From GCA-2731375 sp964590195 (GTDB taxonomy: Bacteria; Pseudomonadota; Alphaproteobacteria; GCA-2731375), in NCBI GenBank assembly GCA_964590195.1, contig CAZPWJ010000013.1, forward strand, positions 15,822 through 79,821: DNA of 64,000 nt, given 5' to 3'. Shown piece after piece: positions 8,343 through 18,169 of the stretch. How positions within the stretch are numbered: the first letter of the stretch is position 1; each line of letters begins with the position of its first letter. Under the pieces are notes generated by a model, which was not told where the DNA came from, ran no database searches, and saw nothing but the letters and a program-made list of their open reading frames with translations. A program made the position numbers and the translations under genes.

Positions 8343-9095
8343 ATGCGGGTAACGATTCTTGGCTGCGGCACATCCGGCGGCGTGCCTCGTATCGGCAATG
8401 TTTGGGGTGTCTGCGATCCGGCAGAGCCGAGGAATCGCCGCCGCCGTTCCTCGATCCTGGTGCAAAGCGAGCGCAGCAGCCTGATCGTCGACACCACGCC
8501 TGACATGCGGGAACAGTGCCTGGATATCAATCTCCAACATCTGGACGGCGTCCTTTACACCCATGACCATGCCGATCACGTCAATGGTATTGATGATCTG
8601 CGCGGCTTTACCCTGTTGCGTGGCGAACGCATGCCGGTCTATGCCGATGCCGTCACCCTGGCCAGCCTGCAACAGCGCTTCAGTTATATCTTCGCCAGCA
8701 GAGGCAGTTATCCCGCCATCGCCACGGCTAACCTTATCGACGGCCCCTTCACCGTGGGCGACATTGATATTCTGCCGTTCCGGCAGGAACACGGCGCCAT
8801 GGAAAGCCTGGGTTTCCGCTTTGGTACAATGGCCTACTCCACGGACTTGAGCGGCCTTCCCGATACCGCATTCGAAATGTTACAAAATCTCGATGTTTGG
8901 ATCGTCGATGCTCTACGCCCGAAACCACACCCAACCCACAGCCATCTGGCCCGAACCCTGGAATGGATTGACAGGCTGCGGCCCAAGCGGGCGATCCTAA
9001 CCCATATGACCTGGGACATGGACTATGCGGCTCTGTGCGCCGAGCTGCCGGCGGGAGTGGAGCCGGCCTACGACGGCATGACCGTGGATTTTTGA
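8343..9095 (+). CDS. PhnP-like MBL-fold metallo-hydrolase
   Basis: A 250-residue metallo-beta-lactamase-fold hydrolase of the PhnP/COG1235 type, probably a phosphodiesterase-like enzyme. It starts MRVTILGCGTSGGVPRIG. The main metal motif is THDHADHVNGIDDLR, followed by a later His (RQEHGAMESLGFR), the Asp in YSTDLSGLP and the terminal LTHMTWDMDY histidine. The ATG at 8343 was chosen over an in-frame TTG at 8325, because the family begins with exactly this strand. It is commonly the neighbour of tatD. Here it is bracketed by the two copies of a minus-strand small RNA, so both of its flanks are transcribed in the opposite direction. Confidence 0.9.
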   Translation: MRVTILGCGTSGGVPRIGNVWGVCDPAEPRNRRRRSSILVQSERSSLIVDTTPDMREQCLDINLQHLDGVLYTHDHADHVNGIDDLRGFTLLRGERMPVYADAVTLASLQQRFSYIFASRGSYPAIATANLIDGPFTVGDIDILPFRQEHGAMESLGFRFGTMAYSTDLSGLPDTAFEMLQNLDVWIVDALRPKPHPTHSHLARTLEWIDRLRPKRAILTHMTWDMDYAALCAELPAGVEPAYDGMTVDF

Positions 9096-9139
9096 ATGTT
9101 ATCAACGCGTTAGACGGCTCGTCTGAAGTTGACTAAAGC

Positions 9140-9272
9140 AATTGAAAGGGCGCCATGGCATTTAGCCATGGCGCCCAGCCAAGGGCTGTGCCGGAGGAGG
9201 AGGGGACCCGGCCCAGCGACATCAGCCAGGACGGATACGGCTGATGTTGTTTGTTCGCCTGGTACGCATCGA
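9140..9272 (-). ncRNA. Putative anti-Shine-Dalgarno small RNA, copy B
   Basis: This is a paralogue of the RNA at 8063-8199 and has the same three-hairpin plan. Hairpin 1 (9239-9248 with 9218-9227) has the loop GUAUCCGUCCU, differing from copy A at two of 11 positions. Three of its stem pairs are compensatory changes relative to copy A. Hairpin 2 (GCUG/CAGC plus CCGG/CCGG, 9185-9217) exposes a CCCCUCCUCCU loop. Hairpin 3 (9148-9176) is a 12-bp terminator followed by UUUCAAUU. The loop could bind GGAGG ribosome-binding sites. The copies are about 1.07 kb apart and arose by duplication or joint retention around the metallo-hydrolase gene. The ends are estimates. Confidence 0.62.
9148..9176. terminator. 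Bidirectional terminator (metallo-hydrolase / sRNA copy B)
   Basis: A 12-bp perfect stem (GGGCGCCATGGC with GCCATGGCGCCC) with a 5-nt loop lies 52 nt after the metallo-hydrolase stop. On the minus strand it is followed by TTTCAATT, as expected for the 3' end of sRNA copy B. Confidence 0.8.
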
Positions 9273-9277
9273 ACAGC

Positions 9278-9305
9278 TTGTAAACTAGAGCATGAAAGTT
9301 AACAA
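9278..9305 (-). promoter_or_regulatory. Possible promoter of sRNA copy B
   Basis: On the minus strand, TTGTTA (9305-9300), a 16-nt spacer and TTACAA (9283-9278) lie just upstream of the conserved CTGTTCG segment, mirroring copy A. The rest of the gap to polA (9306-9465) is AT-rich and should hold the polA promoter, but I cannot point to clear boxes. Confidence 0.35.
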
Positions 9306-9465
9306 AAGGTTGCACTGTAACAATTTTGTATCTCTCATTAGGTAATCCGTATATTTCGGACTACGCTAAAAGACATATCAATATCTTCCAGAAAATCGCA
9401 ATTGATTTTGCCGACTGCGCATTGACATCATTCCACCTAGGGCCCCGCCATGGCATAGTGGCGTC

Positions 9466-12309
9466 ATGAGCGAGCAAGATAGCATGACCTCCAGCAAGAC
9501 CCCCGGCAATTCCTCCAGCAATTCGGTGGCAGGCAACAGCCAACCCGGCCATCTTTATCTGGTCGATGGTTCCGCCTATATCTTCCGCGCCTATCACGCC
9601 CTGCCGCCGCTGACCCGCAAGACCGACGGACTGCCCATCGGCGCTGTTTCCGGCTTTTGCAATATGCTGTCCAAATTGGTGGATGATGTGCGCGATGACG
9701 GCGAGGTTGATTATTTCGCGGTGATCTTTGATGCCGCGCGCAAGACATTCCGCAATGATATTTATCCCGAATACAAGGCTCACCGCCCGCCGGCGCCGGA
9801 AGATCTGGTGCCGCAGTTCCCGTTGGTCAAACGGGCCAGCGAAGCCTTCAATCTCGCCACAATCGAAATGCCGGGCTTCGAGGCCGACGATGTCATCGCC
9901 ACCTATGCCCGTCAGGCCAGGGAGGCCGGCATGCAGGTCACCATCGTCAGTTCCGACAAGGATCTGATGCAGCTGGTCGGCGGCGGCGTGTTCATGCTCG
10001 ATCCCATGAAGCAGCGCCAGATTGGCCCGGACGAGGTGCATGAGAAATTCGGCGTTGGCCCCGACAGGGTGATCGATGTGCAGGCCTTGTGCGGCGATGC
10101 CACCGACAATGTGCCCGGCGTGCCCGGCATCGGCGTCAAGACTGCTGCCCTGTTGATCAACGAGTACGGCGATCTGGATGGGGTATTGGCGCGGGCCGAG
10201 GAGATCAAACAGCCGAAACGGCGGCAAAACCTAATCGAACACGCGGATTTGGCCAGGGTCAGCCGCGAATTGGTCACCTTGAAGGATGATGTGCCGGTGG
10301 AGCAGTCCCTGGATACGCTGGGCCTGCGGGAGCCGGAGGCGGAGGTACTGCTGGGGTTCATGGCCGAGATGGGCCTGGAACGACTGGCCGGGCGCATCGC
10401 ACAACGTCTTGGCGGTGAAATTCCCGCCGCCGAGGCTGCGGCGGCCGAGGATACGGCGGCCGCGGAACGGGACTATCAATGTATCCAGAAACTGGATGAG
10501 CTTGCGGCCTGGATCGAAAAGGCCCGAGACGCTGGTATCGTGGCGGTGGATACGGAGACCACTTCACTGGACGCCATGACGGCGGATCTGGTGGGGGTCT
10601 CGCTTTCGGTGACGCCGGGCCAGGCCTGTTACATCCCCCTGGGCCACAAGGGTCCGGTGCCGGATGGGGAGCTGGATTTGGGCGGGGCCGCGGATACGGC
10701 GCCTGAACAAATCCCCCTGGACCAGGCCCTGGAACTGCTCCGCCCCCTGCTGGCGGAGCCGGCGGTATTGAAGGTTGGCCAGAATCTGAAATACGACATG
10801 TTGGTATTGCGCCGTTATGACGTTGAGGTCACGCCGTTTGACGACACCATGCTGCTGTCCTACGTGACGGAAGGCGGCATGCACGGTCATGGCATGGATG
10901 AATTATCCAAACTGCACCTGGATATCGCACCGATCCCGTTCAAGGAGGTGGCCGGCAGCGGCAAATCGCAGATCACCTTTGATCAGGTTCCGCTGGAGAA
11001 GGCGGTGGAGTACGCGGCCGAGGACGCGGATTTGACCCTGCGTCTGCACCAGTATCTGAAGCCGCAATTGCTGCAGGCGCGCAAGAACACGGTTTACGAA
11101 ACCCTGGAACGGCCCCTGGTGCCGGTGCTCGTCGATATGGAGCGGGCCGGCATTCTGGTCGACCGGGCCGAACTGGCGCGGCTGTCCGCCGACTTCGCCG
11201 GGCGGATCGTCACCCTGGAAGAACAGATCCACGAATTGGCCGGCGAGGCCTTCAACGTAAATTCGCCGAAACAGCTGGGCGAGATCCTGTTCGATAAAAT
11301 GTCCATCCCCGGCGGCAAGAAGACCAAGACCGGTGCCTATGGCACCGGGGCGGACGTCTTGGAAGGACTGGCCGCGCAAGGCCATGATCTGCCGGTACGG
11401 GTGTTGGAATACCGCCAGCTGGCGAAGCTGAAAAGCACCTATACGGACGCCCTGCAAAATCAGATCAACGCAACCACGGGCCGGGTCCATACCTCGTACG
11501 CCATGGCCGCGACTTCCACCGGGCGCCTGGCCTCCACCGATCCGAACCTGCAGAACATCCCTGTCAGGACCGAGGAAGGACGGCGCATCCGCAAGGCCTT
11601 TATCGCCGCGCCCGGGCATAAATTATTGAGCGCGGATTATTCCCAGATCGAATTGCGCATCCTGGCCCATATCGCCGATATCACCGCCCTGCGTCAGGCT
11701 TTTCATGATGGTCTGGACATTCATGCCATGACGGCGGCGCAGGTCTTTGATTTGCCAATCGAGGATATGGATCCGATGATCCGGCGCCGGGCCAAGGCGA
11801 TCAATTTCGGCATCATCTATGGCATTTCCGCCTTTGGCCTGGCCAACAACCTGGGCATCGCGCGGGGCGAGGCGCAGGATTACATCAATGCCTATTTCGA
11901 ACGTTATCCCGGCATCCGCGCCTACATGGAAAAGACCAAAGAAAGCTGCCGCGAGCTGGGTTATGTGGAAACCATCCATGGCCGCCGGGTGCATATGCCG
12001 GGAATCAACGACAAAAACGGCGCCCGGCGCGGCTTTCACGAACGGGCCGCCATCAATGCGCCGATCCAGGGTTCGGCGGCGGACGTGATCCGCCGCGCCA
12101 TGGTCGCCATGCCCGGCGCCCTGCGGGCGGCAAAGCTGAACGCCACCATGCTGTTGCAGGTCCATGATGAACTGATCTTCGAGGTGCCCGAGGCCGAGGT
12201 CGAGGACACCGTCGCGGTGGCCAGGCGCGTGATGGAGGGGGCGGCGCATTTGTCCGTGCCCCTGGTCGTTGATGCAGGGATCGGCGATAGTTGGGATGAA
12301 GCGCATTAG
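9466..12309 (+). CDS. polA: DNA polymerase I
   Basis: A 947-residue three-domain polymerase for Okazaki-fragment processing and repair. Residues ~25-320 form the 5'-3' exonuclease (YLVDGSAYIFRAYHAL, the GDATDNVPGVPGIGVKTA helix-hairpin-helix). Residues ~345-545 form the 3'-5' proofreading domain, with the metal-binding VDTETTSLD and YAAEDADLTLRL still intact. Residues ~560-947 form the polymerase domain: motif A SADYSQIELRILAHI, the O-helix RRRAKAINFGIIYGIS and motif C LQVHDELIFEVPE. A hydrophilic ~20-residue N-terminal extension (Ser/Asn-rich) precedes the conserved start; an ATG at 9484 is an alternative. A cyclase gene follows 19 nt downstream. Confidence 0.96.
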   Translation: MSEQDSMTSSKTPGNSSSNSVAGNSQPGHLYLVDGSAYIFRAYHALPPLTRKTDGLPIGAVSGFCNMLSKLVDDVRDDGEVDYFAVIFDAARKTFRNDIYPEYKAHRPPAPEDLVPQFPLVKRASEAFNLATIEMPGFEADDVIATYARQAREAGMQVTIVSSDKDLMQLVGGGVFMLDPMKQRQIGPDEVHEKFGVGPDRVIDVQALCGDATDNVPGVPGIGVKTAALLINEYGDLDGVLARAEEIKQPKRRQNLIEHADLARVSRELVTLKDDVPVEQSLDTLGLREPEAEVLLGFMAEMGLERLAGRIAQRLGGEIPAAEAAAAEDTAAAERDYQCIQKLDELAAWIEKARDAGIVAVDTETTSLDAMTADLVGVSLSVTPGQACYIPLGHKGPVPDGELDLGGAADTAPEQIPLDQALELLRPLLAEPAVLKVGQNLKYDMLVLRRYDVEVTPFDDTMLLSYVTEGGMHGHGMDELSKLHLDIAPIPFKEVAGSGKSQITFDQVPLEKAVEYAAEDADLTLRLHQYLKPQLLQARKNTVYETLERPLVPVLVDMERAGILVDRAELARLSADFAGRIVTLEEQIHELAGEAFNVNSPKQLGEILFDKMSIPGGKKTKTGAYGTGADVLEGLAAQGHDLPVRVLEYRQLAKLKSTYTDALQNQINATTGRVHTSYAMAATSTGRLASTDPNLQNIPVRTEEGRRIRKAFIAAPGHKLLSADYSQIELRILAHIADITALRQAFHDGLDIHAMTAAQVFDLPIEDMDPMIRRRAKAINFGIIYGISAFGLANNLGIARGEAQDYINAYFERYPGIRAYMEKTKESCRELGYVETIHGRRVHMPGINDKNGARRGFHERAAINAPIQGSAADVIRRAMVAMPGALRAAKLNATMLLQVHDELIFEVPEAEVEDTVAVARRVMEGAAHLSVPLVVDAGIGDSWDEAH

Positions 12310-12328
12310 GGGGGTCTAGCGGGGTAAT

Positions 12329-14065
12329 ATGGGGAAAGGTTGGGGGCGAAAACTACGGCTAGGCAGCGGCTTGGTGCTGTTCGTCTTCGTGACCACGCAT
12401 TTTATCAATCATTCGCTCGGCATCATTTCCCTCGACGTCATGGAGGCCGGAAGGGAGGTTTTCGTCGCGATCTGGCGCAACTGGCCGGTGACCATCCTGT
12501 TCTATGGCGCCGTACTGGTACATGTTCTGACTTCCCTTTGGGCGATCTGGCAGCGGCGAACATTGCGCATGTCGCGGTCTGAAATTATCCAAGTCGTGCT
12601 TGCCCTTTGCATTCCATTTCTCATGCCGGTGCACGTCCTGGCGACCCGTGGCGTGCATGAACTTTTTGGTGTCAACGACAGCTATCTCTATGAAATCCTG
12701 AGTATATGGGTGTTCGAGCCGCTGTACGGCTGGCTTGCGGCCCTGGCCGTGCTGGTGGTTTGGGGCCATGGCTGTATCGGCCTGCATCAATGGCTGCGCC
12801 TGAAGCCCTGGTACGACCAAGCCCGCCCCTGGCTGCTAACCCTAGCCCTGTTGTTGCCAGCCCTGGCGCTTTCCGGTTTTGCCGGCGTGGGAAAACAGAT
12901 CGCTCTGTGGTCGCAGGACAAGGCTTGGATGAATGCGGCCATCGCCTCCTTCAAGTTTAGCGTGCCGGTCGAGGAGCTGAAGGCTTTCGCCTTTGGTACC
13001 GCCGATTATGTTTTCATCGGTGCAGGGGCGGTTTTTGTTCTGCTCTTGCTGGGCCGTTGGCTGCGGCATCTGTGGGCCCGGCGCGGCAGGCGCATCACAA
13101 TCGCCTACCCCGACGGTCACGAGGTCGCGGTGGAACCGGGCTTGAGCGTGCTTGATGCCTCGCGTCTGGCCGGCATTGCCCATGCCTCGGTTTGCGGCGG
13201 CAAGGGCCGCTGCTCCACCTGCCGGGTACGGATCGCCGATGGTTTGGGTTATCTGCCCGGTGCCGGCGACGACGAACGAAAGGTTCTCGCCCGCATCGGC
13301 GCGCCGGCCTCTGTCCGCCTGGCCTGCCAGTTGCGCCCGGTGGCCGACGTCGCGGTGGTGCCGTTGTTGCCGCCCAATGTTTCCATGCAAAGCGGCGTGC
13401 TCCGGCCCAACTATCTACAGGGCAGCGAGCGGGAGATCGCGGTGCTGTTCGCCGATCTGCGCGCCTTCACGCAGTTTTCCGAAAGCAAGCTGCCCTATGA
13501 TGTGGTTTTTGCCCTGAACCAGTATTTTCGCGGCATGGGTCAGGCGGTGGAGGCGGCCGGCGGGCATCTGGACAAATTCATCGGCGACGGCGTGATGGCG
13601 CTGTTCGGGGTACGGTCGGATCTGGAAACCGGCTGCCGCCAGGCCCTGGCGGCGGCGGCGGGAATGGCCCGGGCGTTGGAGCATTTAAATCATCAATTGC
13701 GCCATGATCTGGATGAACCCCTGCGCATGGGTATCGGCATCCATGCCGGCCCGGCCATTGTCGGCGAAATGGGCTATGGCGCGGCGACAACGGTTACCGC
13801 CATCGGCGATACGGTCAACACCGCCTCCCGCCTGGAAACCATGACCAAGGATTTTACAGTGCAGGCGGTGATATCCAGCCGTGTTTCGGAAAGCGCGGGC
13901 GCCGATCTTTCGGCCTTCGAGGTGCGCGAGGTCACCGTGCGCGGGCGGGCCGAAACAATGGCGGTGCATTTGATCGCCGATGCCCGCGACCTGCCAGGCG
14001 CCGAGACCGGCGCCGCCAAACAGCGCCGCGGCAGCCGCCGGGTTCGGGTCAAGGCGCCAGCATAG
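12329..14065 (+). CDS. Membrane adenylate cyclase with [2Fe-2S] ferredoxin domain
   Basis: A 578-residue fusion. Residues 1-~245 form six hydrophobic helices carrying several membrane-embedded histidines (TTHFINHSLG, VLVHVLTSLW, MPVHVLATRGVH, VWGHGCIGLHQW), reminiscent of di-haem cytochrome b anchors. Residues ~250-345 are a plant/adrenodoxin-type ferredoxin with C289-x5-C295-x2-C298-x34-C333. Residues ~370-560 are a class III cyclase catalytic domain: metal-binding FADLRAF, HLDKFIGDGVMALFG with the adenine-contacting Lys, and TAIGDTVNTASRLE with the Thr typical of subclass IIIb. It should make cAMP in response to redox or electron-transfer state. Only 19 nt separate it from polA, so they are probably co-transcribed. 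Haem binding is inference. Confidence 0.88.
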   Translation: MGKGWGRKLRLGSGLVLFVFVTTHFINHSLGIISLDVMEAGREVFVAIWRNWPVTILFYGAVLVHVLTSLWAIWQRRTLRMSRSEIIQVVLALCIPFLMPVHVLATRGVHELFGVNDSYLYEILSIWVFEPLYGWLAALAVLVVWGHGCIGLHQWLRLKPWYDQARPWLLTLALLLPALALSGFAGVGKQIALWSQDKAWMNAAIASFKFSVPVEELKAFAFGTADYVFIGAGAVFVLLLLGRWLRHLWARRGRRITIAYPDGHEVAVEPGLSVLDASRLAGIAHASVCGGKGRCSTCRVRIADGLGYLPGAGDDERKVLARIGAPASVRLACQLRPVADVAVVPLLPPNVSMQSGVLRPNYLQGSEREIAVLFADLRAFTQFSESKLPYDVVFALNQYFRGMGQAVEAAGGHLDKFIGDGVMALFGVRSDLETGCRQALAAAAGMARALEHLNHQLRHDLDEPLRMGIGIHAGPAIVGEMGYGAATTVTAIGDTVNTASRLETMTKDFTVQAVISSRVSESAGADLSAFEVREVTVRGRAETMAVHLIADARDLPGAETGAAKQRRGSRRVRVKAPA

Positions 14066-14094
14066 GAACGGAAACAGTAGCCCGAAAAGAAAAA

Positions 14095-14121
14095 GGGGCC
14101 GCGCCGGATTGGCGCGACCCC
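14095..14121. terminator. Bidirectional terminator between cyclase and groEL
   Basis: A GC-rich stem (GGGG, C/A mismatch, CGCGCC pairing GGCGCG) with loop GGATT lies between the two convergent genes. The minus strand reads into TTTTTCTTTT, a strong U-tract for groEL. The plus strand reads into ATTTT. Confidence 0.85.
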
Positions 14122-14158
14122 CATTTTCGTAGGTTTATGTGCGTATTGGTGAGCCGGC

Positions 14159-15841
<1,683 letters not shown>

Positions 15842-15902
15842 GCTTGCTGGCCTCCTTCTAAATTTATGTCAGGCAGTGGGTAAAAAAGAAGCAAGGCAGC
15901 CT

Positions 15903-16241
15903 TTAAGCCGCCTTTTTGCCCTTTTTCGCCTTCTTGGCGGGCTTGGCGGGTTCGTCCGCAAGCACGGCCATGATGTCGGATTCGTTCATGATCAGCAGTT
16001 CCTGGCCGTCCAAGGTAACCTCGGTGCCGGACCATTTGCCGAACAGCACGCGGTCACCGTTCTTGACGGTGAGAGCAACCCGATCGCCCTTTTCATCGCG
16101 GGCGCCAGGGCCGACGCCCATGATGATGCCCTGCATTGGTTTTTCCTGTGCCGTATCGGGAATGATAATGCCGCCGGCGGTTTTGGTGTCCTCATCGGCG
16201 CGCTTGATCAGCACGCGGTCGTTCAGCGGACGAAGCTTCAT
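15903..16241 (-). CDS. groS: Co-chaperonin GroES (Hsp10)
   Basis: The lid subunit of the GroEL chamber. It has the canonical MKLRPLNDRVLIKRADEDTKTAGGIIIPDTAQEKP N-terminus with the mobile loop (TKTAGGIIIPD), then the beta-barrel core. At 112 residues it is longer than the usual 95-105, because the C-terminus continues into a Lys/Ala-rich tail (AKPAKKAKKGKKAA). That tail would project a strong positive charge from each of seven subunits. It is the first gene of the groES-groEL operon. Confidence 0.97.
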   Translation of the reverse strand: MKLRPLNDRVLIKRADEDTKTAGGIIIPDTAQEKPMQGIIMGVGPGARDEKGDRVALTVKNGDRVLFGKWSGTEVTLDGQELLIMNESDIMAVLADEPAKPAKKAKKGKKAA

Positions 16242-16324
16242 GGAGTCCTCACAGTCGCTGTAGGTTGCAAAAAAACGGTTTCGTCGATAGCGGTTTCGCT
16301 AATTTCAGCCGCCAAGAGCGCTTG

Positions 16325-16351
16325 CTAGCACTCTATGGAGGCGAGTGCCAG
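16325..16351 (-). promoter_or_regulatory. CIRCE operator (HrcA binding site) of groESL
   Basis: CTAGCACTC, a 9-nt spacer and GAGTGCCAG match the CIRCE consensus (TTAGCACTC-N9-GAGTGCTAA) at 15 of 18 arm positions with the exact spacing. It lies 84 nt upstream of groES and immediately downstream of the RpoH-like promoter, the expected place for HrcA repression. hrcA itself is not in the window. Confidence 0.88.
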
Positions 16352-16353
16352 TG

Positions 16354-16382
16354 ATTTAGGCGAGGCGGGCTTCAGGTTCAAG
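16354..16382 (-). promoter_or_regulatory. RpoH-like heat-shock promoter of groESL
   Basis: On the minus strand, CTTG (16382-16379), 18 nt and CCTAAAT (16360-16354) fit the alphaproteobacterial RpoH pattern (CTTG, about 17 nt, CYTATNT) with one or two mismatches. The CIRCE element starts directly after the -10 box. Confidence 0.55.
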
Positions 16383-16414
16383 TACTTCTTTTCCCCCCGG
16401 TCCAACAATTTCTG

Positions 16415-16441
16415 TTAGCCACCTTGCCAGGTGAGTGCCAA
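16415..16441. promoter_or_regulatory. Second, degenerate CIRCE-like element
   Basis: TTAGCCACC, a 9-nt spacer and GAGTGCCAA match CIRCE at 14 of 18 arm positions with correct spacing, 90 bp from the first element. It lies upstream of the groES promoter and about 100 bp before usg. It may be a cooperating HrcA site or a decayed one. The rest of the 300-bp gap 16242-16542 shows no further gene. Confidence 0.5.
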
Positions 16442-16542
16442 GCCATTGAATTTGCACAACTTTCAACGGAACGTTAAGATGTTCATGGGATTATGTGAAA
16501 CATTAGGGGAGGTGGTTTGGTGAGCATAAAAGGAGCAGCATC

Positions 16543-16806
16543 ATGGCCACGATAAAAACCCAGCTGGACGGCTACCGGCTGACGACGGCGGAAATTACCT
16601 ATCGGCTACCGGATTGGCCCGCCTTGTTGCAGACCTATTTATGGCAGGAATATGATCTGGCGCCGCGCTTTCCCCGCCTGCATGAATTCCTCGCGTTCTG
16701 GGAAAAGCATCTGGACGGCCCGTTGCACTCGGTCCGTGTCGCCTCGGCAAAACTGATCACGCCATCAGAGTTTCGCCACTTGGAGGCAGATAAAATAGTG
16801 CATTAG
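16543..16806 (+). CDS. usg: Usg family protein
   Basis: A small 87-residue protein of the alphaproteobacterial Usg family, named for a gene upstream of trpF in Caulobacter. Its function is unknown. The recognisable core is LTTAEITYRLPDWPALLQTYLWQEYDLAPRFPRLHEFLAFWEKHLDGPLHSVRVA, rich in aromatic residues and without signal peptide or membrane segment. A good AAGGAG ribosome-binding site precedes the ATG. It is monocistronic here, transcribed away from groES and facing the flavin reductase gene. The strong lineage restriction of the family supports an alphaproteobacterial source. Confidence 0.85.
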   Translation: MATIKTQLDGYRLTTAEITYRLPDWPALLQTYLWQEYDLAPRFPRLHEFLAFWEKHLDGPLHSVRVASAKLITPSEFRHLEADKIVH

Positions 16807-16826
16807 GACGTTTCTATTTCTGGTTT

Positions 16827-16878
16827 GACCGCCCGCCCCCTCAAGGCCCAAGGCGTGGGGACGAGAGAGCGGGCGGTC
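16827..16878. terminator. Hairpin between convergent usg and flavin reductase genes
   Basis: A perfect 10-bp outer stem (GACCGCCCGC with GCGGGCGGTC) encloses an inner CCCC/GGGG pairing. It starts 20 nt after the usg stop and 10 nt after the flavin reductase stop. There is no good U-tract on either side, so termination is inferred from placement. Confidence 0.6.
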
Positions 16879-16888
16879 TGAAATCGAA

Positions 16889-17389
16889 TTAGCCGCCGTA
16901 GAAAACGTTGTCGCCAAGCTCTTTCATTTCCAGGATGGCTTCGTCGGCGCGGCCTTCTGGTTCCTTGGCGACATTGGCATCGACCACTTCGCCAACCAGG
17001 ATGTGATGGTCGCCCTGTTCCACGATTTCGACAATCTTGCATTGCACCGAGGCGACGGCGTTATCCAGGATGGGAGCACCGTTGCCGCCCATGGTGAAGG
17101 GCTCGCCGCTGACCGTGTCGCCGTCGCGGGTGGCGGGCTTGAAGAAGCCAAAGGCCATGCCCTGCTGTCCCTTGCCCAGCATGTTCAGGGTGAAGTTGCC
17201 GGCTGCCTTGGCGATGGTGTAGGCGCCCGAATCCGCTTTCGCGCCGACTACGACCAGCGGCGGTGCGAAAGAGGTTTGCGTCACCCAGTTGACCGTGGCG
17301 GCGGCGACTTCACCGTCGTTTTCCGCCGTCATCACGTAGATGCCGTAGGGGATCATGCGTAGGGCTGTTTTTTTTGCGTCGTCGTCCAT
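16889..17389 (-). CDS. Flavin reductase-like FMN-binding protein
   Basis: A 166-residue protein with the flavin reductase-like split-barrel fold that binds FMN and typically reduces free flavin for a monooxygenase or acts alone. Conserved features are the N-terminal IPYGIYVMTAENDGEVAAATVNWVTQTSFAPPLVVVGAK segment, FTLNMLGKGQQGMAF and the C-terminal DHHILVGEVVDANV histidine motif. No monooxygenase gene is adjacent. The GST gene lies 68 nt upstream on the same strand, so a small detoxification operon is possible. Confidence 0.86.
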   Translation of the reverse strand: MDDDAKKTALRMIPYGIYVMTAENDGEVAAATVNWVTQTSFAPPLVVVGAKADSGAYTIAKAAGNFTLNMLGKGQQGMAFGFFKPATRDGDTVSGEPFTMGGNGAPILDNAVASVQCKIVEIVEQGDHHILVGEVVDANVAKEPEGRADEAILEMKELGDNVFYGG

Positions 17390-17457
17390 GAAATTTTCCT
17401 TTGCTGGAATAGTCTTTGCATTTCGGCGTTGTCTATTTCGCCGTTTGAAAACGGCTG

Positions 17458-18069
17458 TCAGGCGGCGGCGCTGGGCCGGGCCTGCATGCGTTCGTGCCAG
17501 GCGGTGATATTGCTCAGCGATTGATCAATCGGTTGATCCACGCCGGCAAAGAAATCGAGGAAACCGAACAGCAGAATATCGGCCAGGGTCAAACGATCGC
17601 CGACGATAAAGTCCTTGCCCGCCATCTGTTGATCAAGCCACTGCAATTTGTCCTGAGCCGCTGCTTTTAAATCGTCGGCGGCCTGGGGCATGCAGCGCAT
17701 GCGGTCCTGAAACATCTTCAGACCGGTGGAATAGCGGAAGCCGTTGGCCATGGGTTCGCAGATGTTCAGATCAATGCGCCGGGTCCACATGCGGGTTTCC
17801 GCCTTTTCCTCCGCCGTGGCGCCGATCAGCGCCGGTTCGGGAAAACGGTCCTCGAGATATTCGCAGATCACCGTGATTTCGGCCAAAATGCTGCCGTCAT
17901 CTAGCTCCAAGGCCGGACATTGTCCCGACGGATTGAGCTTTAGAAAGTCCGACTGACGGTTGACGCCGGCCCTTATATCGACTTCGTCCATGGGCAGGTC
18001 AATGCCCTTTTCGGCCATGAATATGCGCACGACGCGCGGATTTGGGCCGACGGAATTGTACAATTTCAT
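17458..18069 (-). CDS. Glutathione S-transferase family protein
   Basis: A 203-residue cytosolic GST. The N-terminal thioredoxin-fold domain (about 1-80) has MKLYNSVGPNPRVVRIFMAEKG and the glutathione-contacting NPSGQCPALELDDGSILAEITVICEYL, with the cis-Pro in the CPAL element. The C-terminal helical domain has GDRLTLADILLFGFLDF. It probably conjugates glutathione to electrophiles or reduces disulfides; the substrate cannot be read. It is transcribed with, or just before, the flavin reductase gene. Confidence 0.9.
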   Translation of the reverse strand: MKLYNSVGPNPRVVRIFMAEKGIDLPMDEVDIRAGVNRQSDFLKLNPSGQCPALELDDGSILAEITVICEYLEDRFPEPALIGATAEEKAETRMWTRRIDLNICEPMANGFRYSTGLKMFQDRMRCMPQAADDLKAAAQDKLQWLDQQMAGKDFIVGDRLTLADILLFGFLDFFAGVDQPIDQSLSNITAWHERMQARPSAAA

Positions 18070-18169
18070 ATTTCGGATTTCCCCCTGAGATTCCTATCCT
18101 GCCGCATGTAAAACCAGCGCGGCGGCAATGGCAAGGTAAAGTCACTGAAGAACAAAACTTATTCGCTGT

